Source: Sabellastarte sp. h YS-2021 | Lineage: Eukaryota; Annelida; Polychaeta; Sabellida; Sabellidae | Length of the DNA: 64,000 nucleotides | Assembly (NCBI GenBank): GCA_964017235.1 | Contig: OZ024930.1 | Span: 25,672,614-25,736,613 of the forward strand | Direction of reading: 5' to 3' | In this document: piece after piece, positions 34,693 through 47,002 of the stretch | How the letters are laid out: each line of letters begins with the position of its first letter | Numbering within the stretch: position 1 is the stretch's first letter | Made by a program: the position numbers and the translations under genes | Notes under the pieces: generated by a model | Databases searched by the model: none | Told to the model about the DNA's origin: nothing | The model's input: only the letters and a program-made list of their open reading frames with translations

Positions 34693-37600
34693 TGATTTGC
34701 AACTTTTATATTTTACATTCAAGTTATCCGAGTTCAAGCAATTTTAAACCAAAAAACACAATTCTCTCACTTTCATATAACTGTAACCATCATTCTTGTA
34801 TACATATTAGTTATATCATATCCTTGTGTAGAAATTCCCTCAAAATTTTTCCATCAAACACATTTGTAACCATATCGCTCTGAAAGCACACTTATATGAA
34901 AACAGGTCAATATCATCTCAATTCACATGTAAAATCCAAGTGGCACAGATTCACACACTTCTCTGATACAACTTCCTCTCCTATATTTTACAAATTTTCC
35001 TCAAAGCTTTACCATTTTTTTCGTCCTTTTTTTCCTCACTGTGTCAGTGTACACAGCTCTATATCACCTATATGTGGTGTCGTATGTTTAACTAGCTAGG
35101 CCGGGTCATGGTGCATGTTGACATATATCCACAAAACCTCGCTCTCTTATTAACTTATTCATGAAGAATATTCACAACACATATTTGTCACTAAGGCGTC
35201 TCTCCATTTTGAAGTATTTCCTGCGTAGGTTTCTTTCATTTTCTATAACTCTCAAATTACAAAATAAGAGGATGTTTTGAAAGCTGAATTAAATGTGTTT
35301 AAATACACATGTATATCATTGATTTATTACAAGTCTGCATAAAATGTTAAACATGTAATGAACTCTTTTTCTTTGAATATCTCTTGCCTTGTTTCAATTT
35401 TGTGATAAATTTTGTGAAAAAAATTGTAATACTTGACTAAATTAGGCATATATTGAATCTTATAGAAAAAAGTGCTATGTGACAAAATTAGGCAGACTGT
35501 CTTCTAATATGTTTCTTATCTTTTGCTAAACTTCTTCTTATAAATAATTGGTTTGCTTTGTTTCATAAAACAAGAATTCATGTTCAATTGTTCATTGACA
35601 ATTGGTGAGCATCTTCAACTATTTCTGTAATAAATTATCATCCAATAATTGAATATTCTTTGATGAAGAAAATATCTAATCCATTGACGACACAAAGACA
35701 CTGAAATGGAGGAATAAAGATGTTTCATTTTCTTTAAACGACAGGCAATGCCATCATTATCAATGCTTTATTGACACTGCTGTAAAAAAATCGATGGTTT
35801 CTTTCTGAAAGACAGTCACTATAATCGCTATTATGATGATGGCTTGCTATTATTTTTACAACTACTGTCCAAAGTGTCCCACTGCTCTATCAGTCTTGGA
35901 ATCTGTGGCAGTAGAAGACAGGTATTTACTATTATGCTCTAAAGACTCTGAAAGCCATTTACAATGGCATGGAATTTGGAGCATGTTGTTATCTATGTGT
36001 ATTTATAAAGGTCAATAGCTTTCTTAATTTTCAAAAATAACTATTTCTCCCTCTGTTATATTTAGAAAAACTCAAACAGTTCGTTTTTAAAAAGTTATGA
36101 CATGCAAAACTAGAAAAATATCTGAAGGGTTGTTACAACCCACACAGAACAAAGTATGTCCTTCTGTTTCAGAATAATGTCTGACAAACATGTAGTTCAC
36201 ACACGAACAAGTTATTCCAATAAGGTTAATGAAGTGAACATAGTCAACTGAATTCTCAACAACCACTTTCACCATTTGTATAATCATTCCGCTTTTTATG
36301 TAAATTCCAATGACTTCCCAATGCTCAAATCTAAATTTTCATCATGTGTAACATAATCAAATTTGGACAGGTATAACTCTGTATTGGTTTATAGTTAGCA
36401 ATTAAATTGCTAATTCCATCTATTTATTTCAATTACATTTTTTAGGCTATGATAAACTCTGCTTTTGGCAGAAATTTTAGCCAATCTACTCGTAAGGAAT
36501 AAGTGTATTTCTGATTTAAATTAGTGGATACTCATCCTGTAAACATCCTGTCCTCATAAACGACAACATTTAAATTTATAGTGATCTTCACTTGTATAAA
36601 GTCATAACAGACTCATAATATACACCTATGAAATCCTTCCTCCTCTAAATATATTTGTGACTTTTAGCACATTGTAAAGGTCTCATCTTGATATGCAATT
36701 ATTGAGTAATTACACAGTAAATGCCTCAAACTACCTCAAACTCTGTTTACAGTCACTTCTATGTCTCACCACTGGAACAGATTTCAATCAGTTCATACCC
36801 GTGTCTAAAAACAGGCAGACTTTGTGACTACAGCCTGCAGAAAGACTAGTTGTGCTGTTACTTCTTTACTTGCTATATAAACACACATTTCTTTGATCTA
36901 TTGTAACTTTAAGAACTACTATGTGTTAATGATCTGCCTCTGACATAGGTTTCAGCTCATGCGGAAGATATCCTCGCTATTGAAATAATTGCTAATAATT
37001 TTAACTATTTTTCTCAGACATATCATCACATTTATGTGCCTTCCTTGTAATTCCCACTTACAAACTCTTAGTCTAGGAAGACTTTTGTTTTAACTCCAAA
37101 CATACAATATTTTAACTGTAATAAACAACCTACAATAGTTTTTAATCTCAGTACTCTCATTTTTCTTTTGGGCGACAGTGATATTGTATAAAATGCAACT
37201 TATTTTCTCACGGGGTATCGTTAGGCAAGAAAACAATCTCTCTCAAAAGCACAGTGTCTTGGGCCAATCATGCACCTACACACTGGTTCACTGAATGTCT
37301 TTACTTGAAAATACCTTACAACAAATATACTTCCATATCTAGAACAATAAAGTAACAATATTCCCTGTGACACATTTTTTTTTCTGTTAAAACAAACAAA
37401 AACAAAAAAAAACCATGCTGGAGCAGCTGTCAGAAAGCATAAAAACAAATATCTTGCTACTTAAACAGGTAGATTATTTCCACTTTATTCTCAATGAAAA
37501 TAATCTCAAACAGGAACACAAACAAACAGCCATAGAACGTCTAGTTTGAAAAAAAATTTTATTCAAATACACACTCTCACCGAATGAAGTACAAACAGGA

Positions 37601-38361
37601 CTATTCAAATAATTCTTTGCACATGATATACTTTCAACGTGAAAAAATGAGAGATATTAAAGTTGTACTAATATGGACATAAAGTTACATTATTTCAAAA
37701 CTGAAACATGAACATAAAACATATATACATAAATATAAGTTTCTTTCTTGTGTCAACAGTTTGTGTTATTGTGTACTAAATCCAAAATCTGAATAACTTG
37801 TTGAGTGAATGATATTTCTGAATACATGAGAAGTTTTTACTTTACCTGAACCTTTATTGTTCATATTTAACCCTCTAGTCACCTAGATTTACCAGACATT
37901 GCACCAGGTACTTCCATACTGGGGGGGGGGAAGAAGACATGATCATAAATCTGTCCTAATGACCCAGCCATTCAAGTTGACCAGCCCATTTCTGGGGGCC
38001 AGGAAAATACTTAATAAAGCATTGAAAACTGAAATATTTCAAATGAATAAACTTAATAAAAAGCTGCAAGATAGGCTAATTATCTGATATAATGCACCTC
38101 CATATTGTCCCACAGCTCACCAGAAAGTTGTTAGCAGGTCCGTGCATCAGACAAGACCATAAAAGTTTCTGTGTGTGGTTCGATAAAATCAAACTTCACT
38201 TAAAGGTTAGCTCATTTAATTCTAAATCATTGAGCAGGATCCTAACTAATCTCAAAGTGACTTGCTACTTATGGTTTGCAGTGATCTGCCTCCCCTGTAC
38301 TTTGAAGCATGACTGTCAGTAGAAGAACTTCTGATTGTAAATCCTCCATCTTTTGACTTAC
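34693..38361. other. Intronic DNA, nothing recognised
   Basis: About 3.7 kb of AT-rich sequence without recognised repeats, exons or inverted repeats. If the long frame downstream is a first exon, its promoter would lie here, but no convincing core promoter is visible. Confidence 0.5.
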
Positions 38362-38557
38362 CAGTGGTTTGCGCCAGCCTCCTCCGCACTGTGAGAGTGA
38401 CGGTTCCTGCCAATGCTGCCTGACCCATCAGCTGCACCACTTTGTGGTGTGAGGCACCAACCACCATGTGCCCGTCCACCTGTACAATCTCATCACCTGC
38501 ACGCAAACCTCCGTCCTGGTCTGCTGATCCGCCCTGCACAATGTGACCCACTGACAC
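38362..38557 (-). CDS. MAGI: MAGI exon: second half of PDZ3
   Basis: Acceptor tattcaattgcag precedes GTGTCAGTGG and donor gtaagt follows ACCACTG; 196 nt, phase 0 in and phase 1 out. The product VSVGHIVQGGSADQDGGLRAGDEIVQVDG...SHHKVVQLMGQAA...VTLTVRRR matches the MAGI third PDZ domain, including GHIV, the ADxDG(R/G)LRxGDE segment and VVQLM. The His in SHHKVV at the start of helix B predicts class I ligands. The frame stays open beyond the donor to 38252, but the gtaagt site fits the phase of the PDZ4 exon exactly. Confidence 0.95.
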
Positions 38558-39344
38558 CTGCAATTGAATAGGTGACTTTGTTACAATGCTTTGGAAGAGT
38601 TCTTTTCCATAGTCGTATTTTCATACATTAATTAGTGTTACGATCGAAAGTATATTTGAAAACCGGGTCCCGAAAACAAAAATTTGATGAAAATCGGATT
38701 CATTTGAATTAGTATTCACCAAAAAGTAACGTTTTCTACGTGCACATGAAACATAAATGCAACTAAAATGCAGTTTGTCATTAAAATTGGAAGTTTAGGA
38801 TATTATTTCACTGTATATTAACAAAATTTTTTTTTAGAAGTACACATTAATAAGTGTTTCTGTGTAATATTTTATAGTTTTGATGTGAAATATGTGACAT
38901 TTCTAGAAGCGGTTCTTGGACACCTGTCACTGGATTTCGTTTACGTCTATATTAATTGAATAGAAACCAACTATCCAGTTTGCCATCTTTACCACTAACA
39001 TAATTTTTTTTTTAATTTCTAATTATGTATTTTCTACTTTATCATTTAATATGAAAGTGACATCAAAATTTACCAACTGTAAAAATTTTTGCACTTCAGA
39101 TTTTTTGGGGAAAATATATTACTGTATATCGTAACTAGAAATAGGCCGCCCTGTTGATAGTAGATGCGAATAGAAACAGGATAGCATAGAAGAACACACA
39201 TTATCATGTGTAATGTCCACCCATGAACCTTTTGCCCAAATTGTACAGTAGTCTTACAAGACCCTGTTTCATTTGTAAAATATATCAATGATGCTTAAAT
39301 ATTTGATAGTGTAGATGTAATTTATTTCAGCTTCATGCCTTTTT
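38558..39344. other. Intronic DNA, nothing recognised
   Basis: AT-rich intron leading into the 169-bp satellite array; no feature seen. Confidence 0.55.
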
Positions 39345-42300
39345 GCATTGGTTGGGTTGAAAATTTTGACGAAATCACTCTATCTTGCACGGTTAAGAAG
39401 ATAGAAGCCAATTCCTGTTTTTCTATTTTTGGCAAAAATTTGAAAATTCAAAATGGCCGCCATTATTGGGAAAAGGAAATTTTTTTGAAAATTGCCAAGA
39501 GTACATTTCTTAGATACCCTATGGGTCGAAAATTTCAACAAAATAACTCTATTTTGCACGGTTAAGGCCAGTTTGTGTTTTTCCATTTTGGGCAAAAATT
39601 CGAAAATTCAAAATGGCTGCCATTTTTGGGGAGGGGAAAATTTTTTGAAAATTGCAAAGATTACATTCCTTAGATACCCTGTGGGTTGAAAATTTCGACG
39701 AAATCGCTCTATCTCGCATGGTTAAGGAGATAGAAGCAAATTTGTGTTTTGCCATTTTTGGCAAAAATTTGAAAATTCAAAATGGCCGCCATTTTAGGGG
39801 AGGGGAAAATTTTTTAGAAATTACCAAGAGTACAAGGCTCAGATACCCTGTGGGTCGAAAATTTTGACGAAATCACTCTATCTGGCACGGTTAAGGAGAT
39901 AGAAGCAAATTTGTGTTTTGCCATTTTTGGCAAAAATTCGAAAATTCAAAATGGCCGCCATTTTTGGGGAGGGGAAAATTTTTGGAAAATTGCAAAGATT
40001 GCATTCCTTAGATACCCTGTGGGTCGAAAATTTCGACGAAATCGCTCTATCTCGCACGGTTAAGGAGATAGAAGCAAATTTGTGTTTTGCCATTTTTGGC
40101 AAAAATTCGAAAATTCAAAATGGCCGCCATTTTTGGGGAGGGGAAAATTTTTTGAAAATTGCAAATATTACATTCCTTAGATACCCTGTGGGTCGAAAAT
40201 TTCGATGAAATCGCTCTATCTCGCACGGTTAAGGAGATAGAAGCAAATTTGTGTTTTGCCATTTTTGGCAAAAATTCGAAAATTCAAAATGGCCGCCATT
40301 TTTGGGGAGGGGAAAATTTTTGGAAAATTGCAAAGATTGCATTCCTTAGATACCCTGTGGGTCGAAAATTTCGACGAAATCGCTCTATCTCGCACGGTTA
40401 AGGAGATAGAAGCAAATTTGTGTTTTGCAATTTTTGGCAAAAATTCGAAAATTCAAAATGGCCGCCATTTTTGGGGAGGGGAAAATTTTTTGAAAATTGC
40501 AAAGATTACATTCCTTAGATACCCTGTGGGTCGAAAATTTCGACGAAATCGCTCTATCTCGCACGGTTAAGGAGATAGAAGCAAATTTGTGTTTTGCCAT
40601 TTTTGGCAAAAATTCGAAAATTCAAAATGGCCGCCATTTTTGGGGAGGGGAAAATATTTTGAAAATTGCAAAGATTGCATTGCTTAGATACCCTGTGCGT
40701 CGAAAATTTTGCCGAAATCGCTCTATCTCGCACGGTTAAGGAGATAGAAGCAAATTAGTGTTTTGCCATTTTTGGCAAAAATTCGAAAATTCAAAATGGC
40801 CGCCATTTTTGGGGAGGGGAAAATTTTTGGAAAATTGCAAAGATTGCATTCCTTAGATCCCCTGTGGATCGAAAATTTTGCCGAAATCGCTCTATCTCGC
40901 ACGGTTAAGGAGATAGAAGCAAATTTGTGTTTTGCCATTTTTGGCAAAAATTCGAAAATTCAAAATGGCCGCCATTTTTGGGGAGGGGAAATTTTTTTGA
41001 AAATTGCAAATATTACATTCCTTAGATACCCTGTGGGTCGAAAATTTCGACGAAATCGCTCTATCTCGCACGGTTAAGGAGATAGAAGCAAATTTGTGTT
41101 TTGCCATTTTTGGCAAAAATTCGAAAATTCAAAATGGCCGCCATTTTTGGGGAGGGGAAAATATTTGGAAAATTGCAAAGATTGCATTCCTTAGATACCC
41201 TGTGGGTCGAAAATTTCGACGAAATCGCTCTATCTCGCACGGTTAAGGAGATAGAAGCAAATTTGTGTTTTGCCATTTTTGGCAAAAATTCGAAAATTCA
41301 AAATGGCCGCCATTTTTGGGGAGGGGAAAATATTTTGAAAATTGCAAAGATTGCATTGCTTAGATACCCTGTGCGTCTAAAATTTTGCCGAAATCGCTCT
41401 ATCTCGCACGGTTAAGGAGATAGAAGCAAATTAGTGTTTTGCCATTTTTGGCAAAAATTCGAAAATTCAAAATGGCCGCCATTTTTGGGGAGGGGAAAAT
41501 TTTTGGAAAATTGCAAAGATTGCATTCCTTAGATCCCCTGTGGGTCGAAAATTTTGCCGAAATCGCTCTATCTCGCACGGTTAAGGAGATAGAAGCAAAT
41601 TTGTGTTTTGCCATTTTTGGCAAAAATTCGAAAATTCAAAATGGCCGCCATTTTTGGGGAGGGGAAATTTTTTTGAAAATTGCAAATATTACATTCCTTA
41701 GATACCCTGTGGGTCGAAAATTTCGACGAAATCGCTCTATCTCGCACGGTTAAGGAGATAGAAGCAAATTTGTGTTTTGCCATTTTTGGCAAAAATTCGA
41801 AAATTCAAAATGGCCGCCATTTTTGGGGAGGGGAAAATTTTTTGAAAATTGCAAATATTACATTCCTTAGATACCCTGTGGGTCGAAAATTTCGACGAAA
41901 TCGCTCTATCTCGCACGGTTAAGGAGATAGAAGCAAATTTGTGTTTTGCCATTTTTGGCAAAAATTCGAAATGGCCTCCATTTTTGGGGAGGGGAAAATA
42001 TTTTGAAAATTGCAAAGATTGCATTGCTTAGATACCCTGTGTGTCGAAAATTTTGCCGAAATCGCTCTATCTCGCACGGTTAAGGAGATAGAAGCAAATT
42101 AGTGTTTTGCCATTTTTGGCAAAAATTCGAAAATTCAAAATGGCCGCCATTTTTGGGGAGGGGAAAATTTTTGGAAAATTGCAAAGATTGCATTCCTTAG
42201 ATCCCCTGTGGGTCGAAAATTTTGCCGAAATCGCTCTATCTCGCACGGTTAAGGAGATAGAAGCAAATTTGTGTTTTGCCATTTTTGGCAAAAATTCGAA

Positions 42301-42775
42301 AATTCAAAATGGCCGCCATTTTTGGGGAGGGGAAATTTTTTTGAAAATTGCAAATATTACATTCCTTAGATACCCTGTGGGTCGAAAATTTCGACGAAAT
42401 CGCTCTATCTCGCACGGTTAAGGAGATAGAAGCAAATTTGTGTTTTGCCATTTTTGGCAAAAATTCGAAAATTCAAAATGGCCGCCATTTTTGGGGAGGG
42501 GAAAATTTTTGGAAAATTGCAAATATTACATTCCTTAGATACCCTGTGGGTCGAAAATTTCGACGAAATCGCTCTATCTCGCACGGTTAAGGAGATAGAA
42601 GCAAATTTGTGTTTTGCCATTTTTGGCAAAAATTCGAAAATTCAAAATGGCCGCCATTTTTGGGGAGGGGAAAATTTTTTGAAAATTGCAAAGAGTACAC
42701 TCCTCAGATACCCTGCGGGTCGAAAATTTTGCCGAAATCGCTCTATCTCGCACGGTTAAGGAGATAGAAGCAAAT
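39345..42775. repeat. 169-bp satellite array with tetrameric higher-order structure (about 20 monomers)
   Basis: Monomers repeat at 169 bp with landmarks CGCTCTATCTCGCACGGTTA, AGGAGATAGAAGCAAATTTG, AAAATGGCCGCCATTTTT and TTAGATACCCTGTGGGTCG. Variant monomers recur every fourth unit: the CAAATTAGTG variant is at about 40752, 41428 and 42096 (spacings 676 and 668; the shortfall is a small deletion near 41968). Both strands are open for 74-104 codons per unit, a by-product of the monomer. The edges are more diverged than the centre. Confidence 0.95.
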
Positions 42776-43235
42776 TACTCAAAAGTAGTACTGAAAATAC
42801 ACAATGAAGTACCTAAATGGCTATTACTCATGTACTGACAAAGCTATCAGTCCCAAATGCAATACCAAGCGAGCTATGGACATAACAATCTTGTATTCAA
42901 AATTGTAGTAAAATATCTTTAATTATTTTGGCTTAAATGCACGGAAACCAATGGGTACTGAAAATAGCTGTACTTAAGTATTACTCAGTAAGCAAAAGAG
43001 GTACAACAGCCAAAAGCAATCCCAAGCAAGCTACTGACCCAATAAGCCTGCATACCAAATTTGGTGACAATAGCTCTAATACTTTTCCTTTAAATGAGCG
43101 GAAACCATGCGTGACGCCGGACATCGGACGCCGGACGCCGGACATCGGACATCGGACAACGGACATCGGACATCGGACATCGGACGGCGAAAAAAGCAAA
43201 AATAATATATCCACCCCCCAGGGGGGTGGACATAA
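42776..43235 (-). mobile_element. Family 5 tandem-repeat element, hairpin end
   Basis: Two diverged units of about 155 bp (sharing TACTGAAAATA and GAGCGGAAACC/GCACGGAAACC) are followed by a GGACATC-type minisatellite (about 43113-43187) and a hairpin with arms TCCACCCCCC/GGGGGGTGGA (43210-43230), ending CATAA before T. This is the same terminal plan as families 1-4. The opposite end was not found; the adjoining 169-bp array may belong to it. Confidence 0.6.
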
Positions 43236-45190
43236 TAAATTACTAATAATATTGTATACACTACATTATGGTACATGAGAGGACAATGTGTCAAAATCCA
43301 TCTCATATCAGGCACTTGAACACACTGATACCACTATTCTTTACCAGACATATATTGGTTATGTTGCAGTTTAAAAACAAATACACTTCAAGGCGATTTT
43401 GTATCTTTTGCCAATCTGACCCAAGAATTACAGAAGCAATCAAGCCATGGCTGAACCCATGTCTTATCTTGGGATGACAGAGAGTGGTTACACGTCCAAC
43501 CAAGTAATCAGTGTATACCGATGTATGCGGTAGCTATTTGCTATTTATTTGAAGATAATTCATTGACTCATTCCAGAGATATAGTCTTCACTGTTTCATC
43601 AACTGTAAGTTCTGTTCAAACTTGCAATTACAAGATTTCTGGGATAAAGAATAGAAAATTAAATACTTCCAAGTAGTTCATTATTGGGCTGTTCCATAAC
43701 TGTGGTCTGACTGTAAACCTAATTCCGGATAGGAAAAAGTAAACTATTTCACAATCTATGGGAGAAGTTTGAGACAGTTATAGGATAGGTATAAGATTGC
43801 TTCAAAAAGTCTTCCGATAGGCTCATGATAGGTTTGTGATAGTTTCCCAATCTATCTCATTAGTTTATGAAACTTCAAAATCAACTTAAGATGGTAAAGA
43901 TGGGATTAAGATCATTAAAAGATCAAACAGATGACTTTAGGAACAAAAAAATAGGATGATAAAAAAGATGATAAAAATCTGTTAAGGATCGGGAGCAGTT
44001 TGCGATAATTTGAAATGGTTTAGTATTCTTGTAAACTGTTCCTGATGCCGATGGACTTACGGATGCATCCTCTCGGGCACACATCAGGATATACTGTTAC
44101 TTCTGTAGACAATGGATTTGTTGACATGGCAAACGGCAAATATTTGGGATCTTAAGTCGATTGGAGAAGCCAATCTCCATGATGGAACAGGCTATTACCT
44201 ACCGGCCCTGTTAGATAAAGATCTACGAAGATCATTTCCTTTTTAAATATTCCAAAACTACCTATGTCACTGGTGGTAATTTGTCCTGAAATTATTTATT
44301 TAGTAAAATGAGTGATGCAAAAACCACACATAAGTTATAAATATTGTGCAGTTCCCAATAACAGTAATTAATAGCCACTTGAAACTGCAAAAAACAACAA
44401 TTTAGTTACCACAATTTTGCTAACAGCAGCTAAGGTATATGTATATGTATTCCAACCATGATAAAAAGTTAAGAAAAGCATAAACCCAGTGAGCTATAAA
44501 GACTTCTCAAACAAGGGTAGCTTTTAAAATAGTGACAATGGTCATCTATGGCTAGCTTCCATCTCTTAGGCTCAAGGACATAACTTTTGTCTATCTCACA
44601 AAATGAAATAGTGTACAATGAGTTATGAAGAAAATGAAGAAACTGAATTTTATTAAATACATGAAAGTAAAGAACAACAGCAAAAACAGGACGACTCGTC
44701 AAACTGGTCTGAAAGTCAGGAAAAACTTTCACAGAGAAAAATGAGATCACTCACACATTACTTTAACTCTAAAGTTTGACTCAAATATTGTCTCGAGAAA
44801 TGGAACAAATATTGGTTTATCTTGGTTGTGAAAATAAAATGGAATTTTTTTTAACTGAGTACATTATGATTTCCTTGTCTTTTTGACACAATAATGCACT
44901 CCTGTAGAATATGCATCTCGACAATTGTCTCCAAAAAGATGAATACAACAATTTAACATGTCAACCAGCTATATTTTAGTGTCAATTGAATAAATTAATA
45001 ATTAAATATTTAATTTTCATGGCAGATCCATAGTAAACAATAATAAACATTGGGCTTTGAATCCTGTGATAAACATGTTTTCAAAATACTGATTTCAATG
45101 AAATGATTATTTTTGTGAAAATAATACAAATATGAAACTGATGGGCAAAATCAAGCAACACAAAAATGCTCCACACAACATAAAACTAAC
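43236..45190. other. Intronic DNA, nothing recognised
   Basis: Intron sequence with a few GATAGG-rich phrases near 43780-43850. No gene or repeat array was recognised. Confidence 0.5.
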
Positions 45191-45211
45191 CATCTTTTTG
45201 TCATTCAAAGC
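45191..45211 (-). CDS. MAGI: Candidate 21-nt microexon within PDZ3 of MAGI
   Basis: On the minus strand a good acceptor (ttgtatttttcttccag) is followed by 21 nt, GCTTTGAATGACAAAAAGATG, and a gttagt donor. It lies in the intron that splits PDZ3, where both flanking exons end and start in phase 0; inclusion would add seven residues (ALNDKKM) without changing frame. The insertion point is the loop between the GFGF strand and the next strand of PDZ3, a position where PDZ domains tolerate inserts. No transcript is available, but both sites and phase agree. Confidence 0.6.
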
Positions 45212-45269
45212 CTGGAAGAAAAATACAAATCTTAGTATTAACATGTCAGTACATTTTAACTAGTCCTGT

Positions 45270-45668
45270 TATCATTGGTGGTTTCTGAAGAGCAAGGATT
45301 GCCCGTTATAAAAGAGTTGGACTCAAGTAAATGAAAAAATATATATAATTAAAATAACACAATGTCCCAATATTGTGTTTAGTGCCATTTTATTGCAAGG
45401 AAATATATTTTGTTGCTGCATTCTCTCGTGAGATTTTTTTCACATGAAAAATTCTTCCACAGCCATGCAAGTATGGTAAATCAAAAATGACCATAACTCA
45501 ATGATTTTTAAGTTTTTATGGATTGATAAATTGCATAAGTGCCAGTTTGTAACAAACTTGGTATATCATTATTTATTCTCAAAAAATTGAGTTTAAATTG
45601 CAATGTGATTTCCAAATATCACCCACTGAGTTACGGCCTGAGTTTCGGTCAACTCGTTTATACCATCC
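45270..45668. mobile_element. Degraded hAT-like MITE copy
   Basis: Sequence here (GAGTTGGACTCAAGTAAATG, ACAGCCATGCAAGTATGG, ATCACCCACTGAGTTACGGC, GGTCAACTCGT) follows the order of the MITE at 28960-29384 with many substitutions. Termini and target duplication are no longer clear. Confidence 0.6.
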
Positions 45669-46076
45669 AACCTGTCCGACCAGTTTTAATGGTTTTGGTA
45701 TATTTCTCGTTTTATGGTAAAAAAAGTCTATTTGAGGGATCAAAACTGTTCTTCATACTTCTATTATCATTAACTTTAATTTATCCAAATATTCTATTAT
45801 ATGCAGAGTTCTATGCTCACAAATTTATTACTTTCAGTTATTTTTTGTACTAAAATACCTCTTCTCCATTCTTTTAGGAACGTTCTGTTATCTAAAGAAA
45901 ACCTCAAAGTCCTATTACATTTGGACAATACACGTACTGCATCTGTATTTGAATCAGAAATGAAATTTAAGCACACAAGTTAACTCGTCTGTTCATTGGA
46001 CTTGATAATGCAATGAAATAAATATATTTTAAATCAACAGATTATACCAAACACACACAAAAAGTGCTCCCCTTAC

Positions 46077-47002
46077 CTGTGAACCTTCTTCCGTACCACC
46101 AATGATTCTGAAGCCAAAACCACTCTCTTGTTTGTTCAGCTGGACCGTCAGCTCCACAAATCTCTCCCCATCATCAAATGGGCTACGGCTCCTATTTAAC
46201 ACTTCCTGTCCAACCCGACCCTCCCCAACAACCCCTAGCAACGTCCGCTCTAACTTGGGGATGCGTGTCAGATTACTGGGTCGTGGGTCTACATACTCAA
46301 AGGATGTGCTCTGCTTGCGTCCTCCAGAGGCTTTCAGTTGGTCCATTGCACTGAACGGTTGCACAACAGCTGCGTAGGGTTTTGTTGCTTGTTTTGACTG
46401 GTTAAACAATGGTTGTTCAGAGGGGTTTGTATTACTACTACTCCCACTGTATCCCTGCTCATGACTTTGTTGCTGGGGTGGCAGAGGAGGTGGCGCCCTA
46501 CCTGTGTGATAGTCTCTCCCCAACCCCTCCACATTCTGTCCCCCCCTCCCCACACTACTCCCGGCTCCAGAGCTGCCACCACTGTTACTGCTCTGATAGT
46601 GAGAGGCGGGGATAAAGTCTGGGGTGCCACTCAAATTGGAGTGCATAAATGTTGGTGTCTTACTCCGCTGCATGTCACGTGAGCTCCGAGAAAACTGTTC
46701 CTCTTCCTCAGGCGCCCTCCCTCCCCTCATAAACTCTGGTCCTGGGGTCCGACTCCGATGCCGAGTTGATGTAGGTAGGTTACTGTCCCCTTGTCGGTCT
46801 GCTGGACCAAAACTTCGGGATGAGAGTTCGGGTTTGTTATTGGTGTTATTGCTATTGTTACCAGAGTTGTCGTATCCGTTTTGCTGAGATGAAGATCCAC
46901 CAATGGGACCAGTCCGGTCATAACTTAAGCCAGTGCCCGGTGACCTTGAACGACCTCTCCCAAGGTCAGAAGTGGGAGTTTTACTTCGGAATGGCACCAA
47001 GT
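46077..47002 (-). CDS. MAGI: MAGI exon: PDZ2-PDZ3 linker and first half of PDZ3
   Basis: Acceptor cttgtttttccag precedes ACTTGGTGCC and donor gtaagg follows TCACAG; 926 nt, taking one base from an upstream exon and ending in phase 0. The first 260 or so residues are disordered and rich in Ser, Asn, Gln and Pro, with four basic-phospho-type motifs (RSKTPTSD, RSRSPGTG, RSRTPGPE, RSKTPTF) and a proline run PPPLPP that could bind SH3 or WW domains. The end, RFVELTVQLNKQESGFGFRIIGGTEEGSQ in two pieces around GFGF, is the start of MAGI PDZ3. Its frame is completed at 38557. No exon upstream of it was found in the window. Confidence 0.92.

Noticed and set aside
36106..36130. A CTAGAAAAATA start similar to family 3 and 6 ends
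   Set aside because: The following hairpin, inverted arm and tandem array are absent.
38252..38361. Extension of the PDZ3 exon beyond 38362 to the frame end
   Set aside because: The gtaagt at 38361 gives the exact phase required by the PDZ4 exon; later donors are weak.
39335..42759. Dozens of 60-104 codon open frames on both strands
   Set aside because: They repeat every 169 bp and are only the stop-free frames of the satellite monomer; no start context, splice sites or conserved protein.
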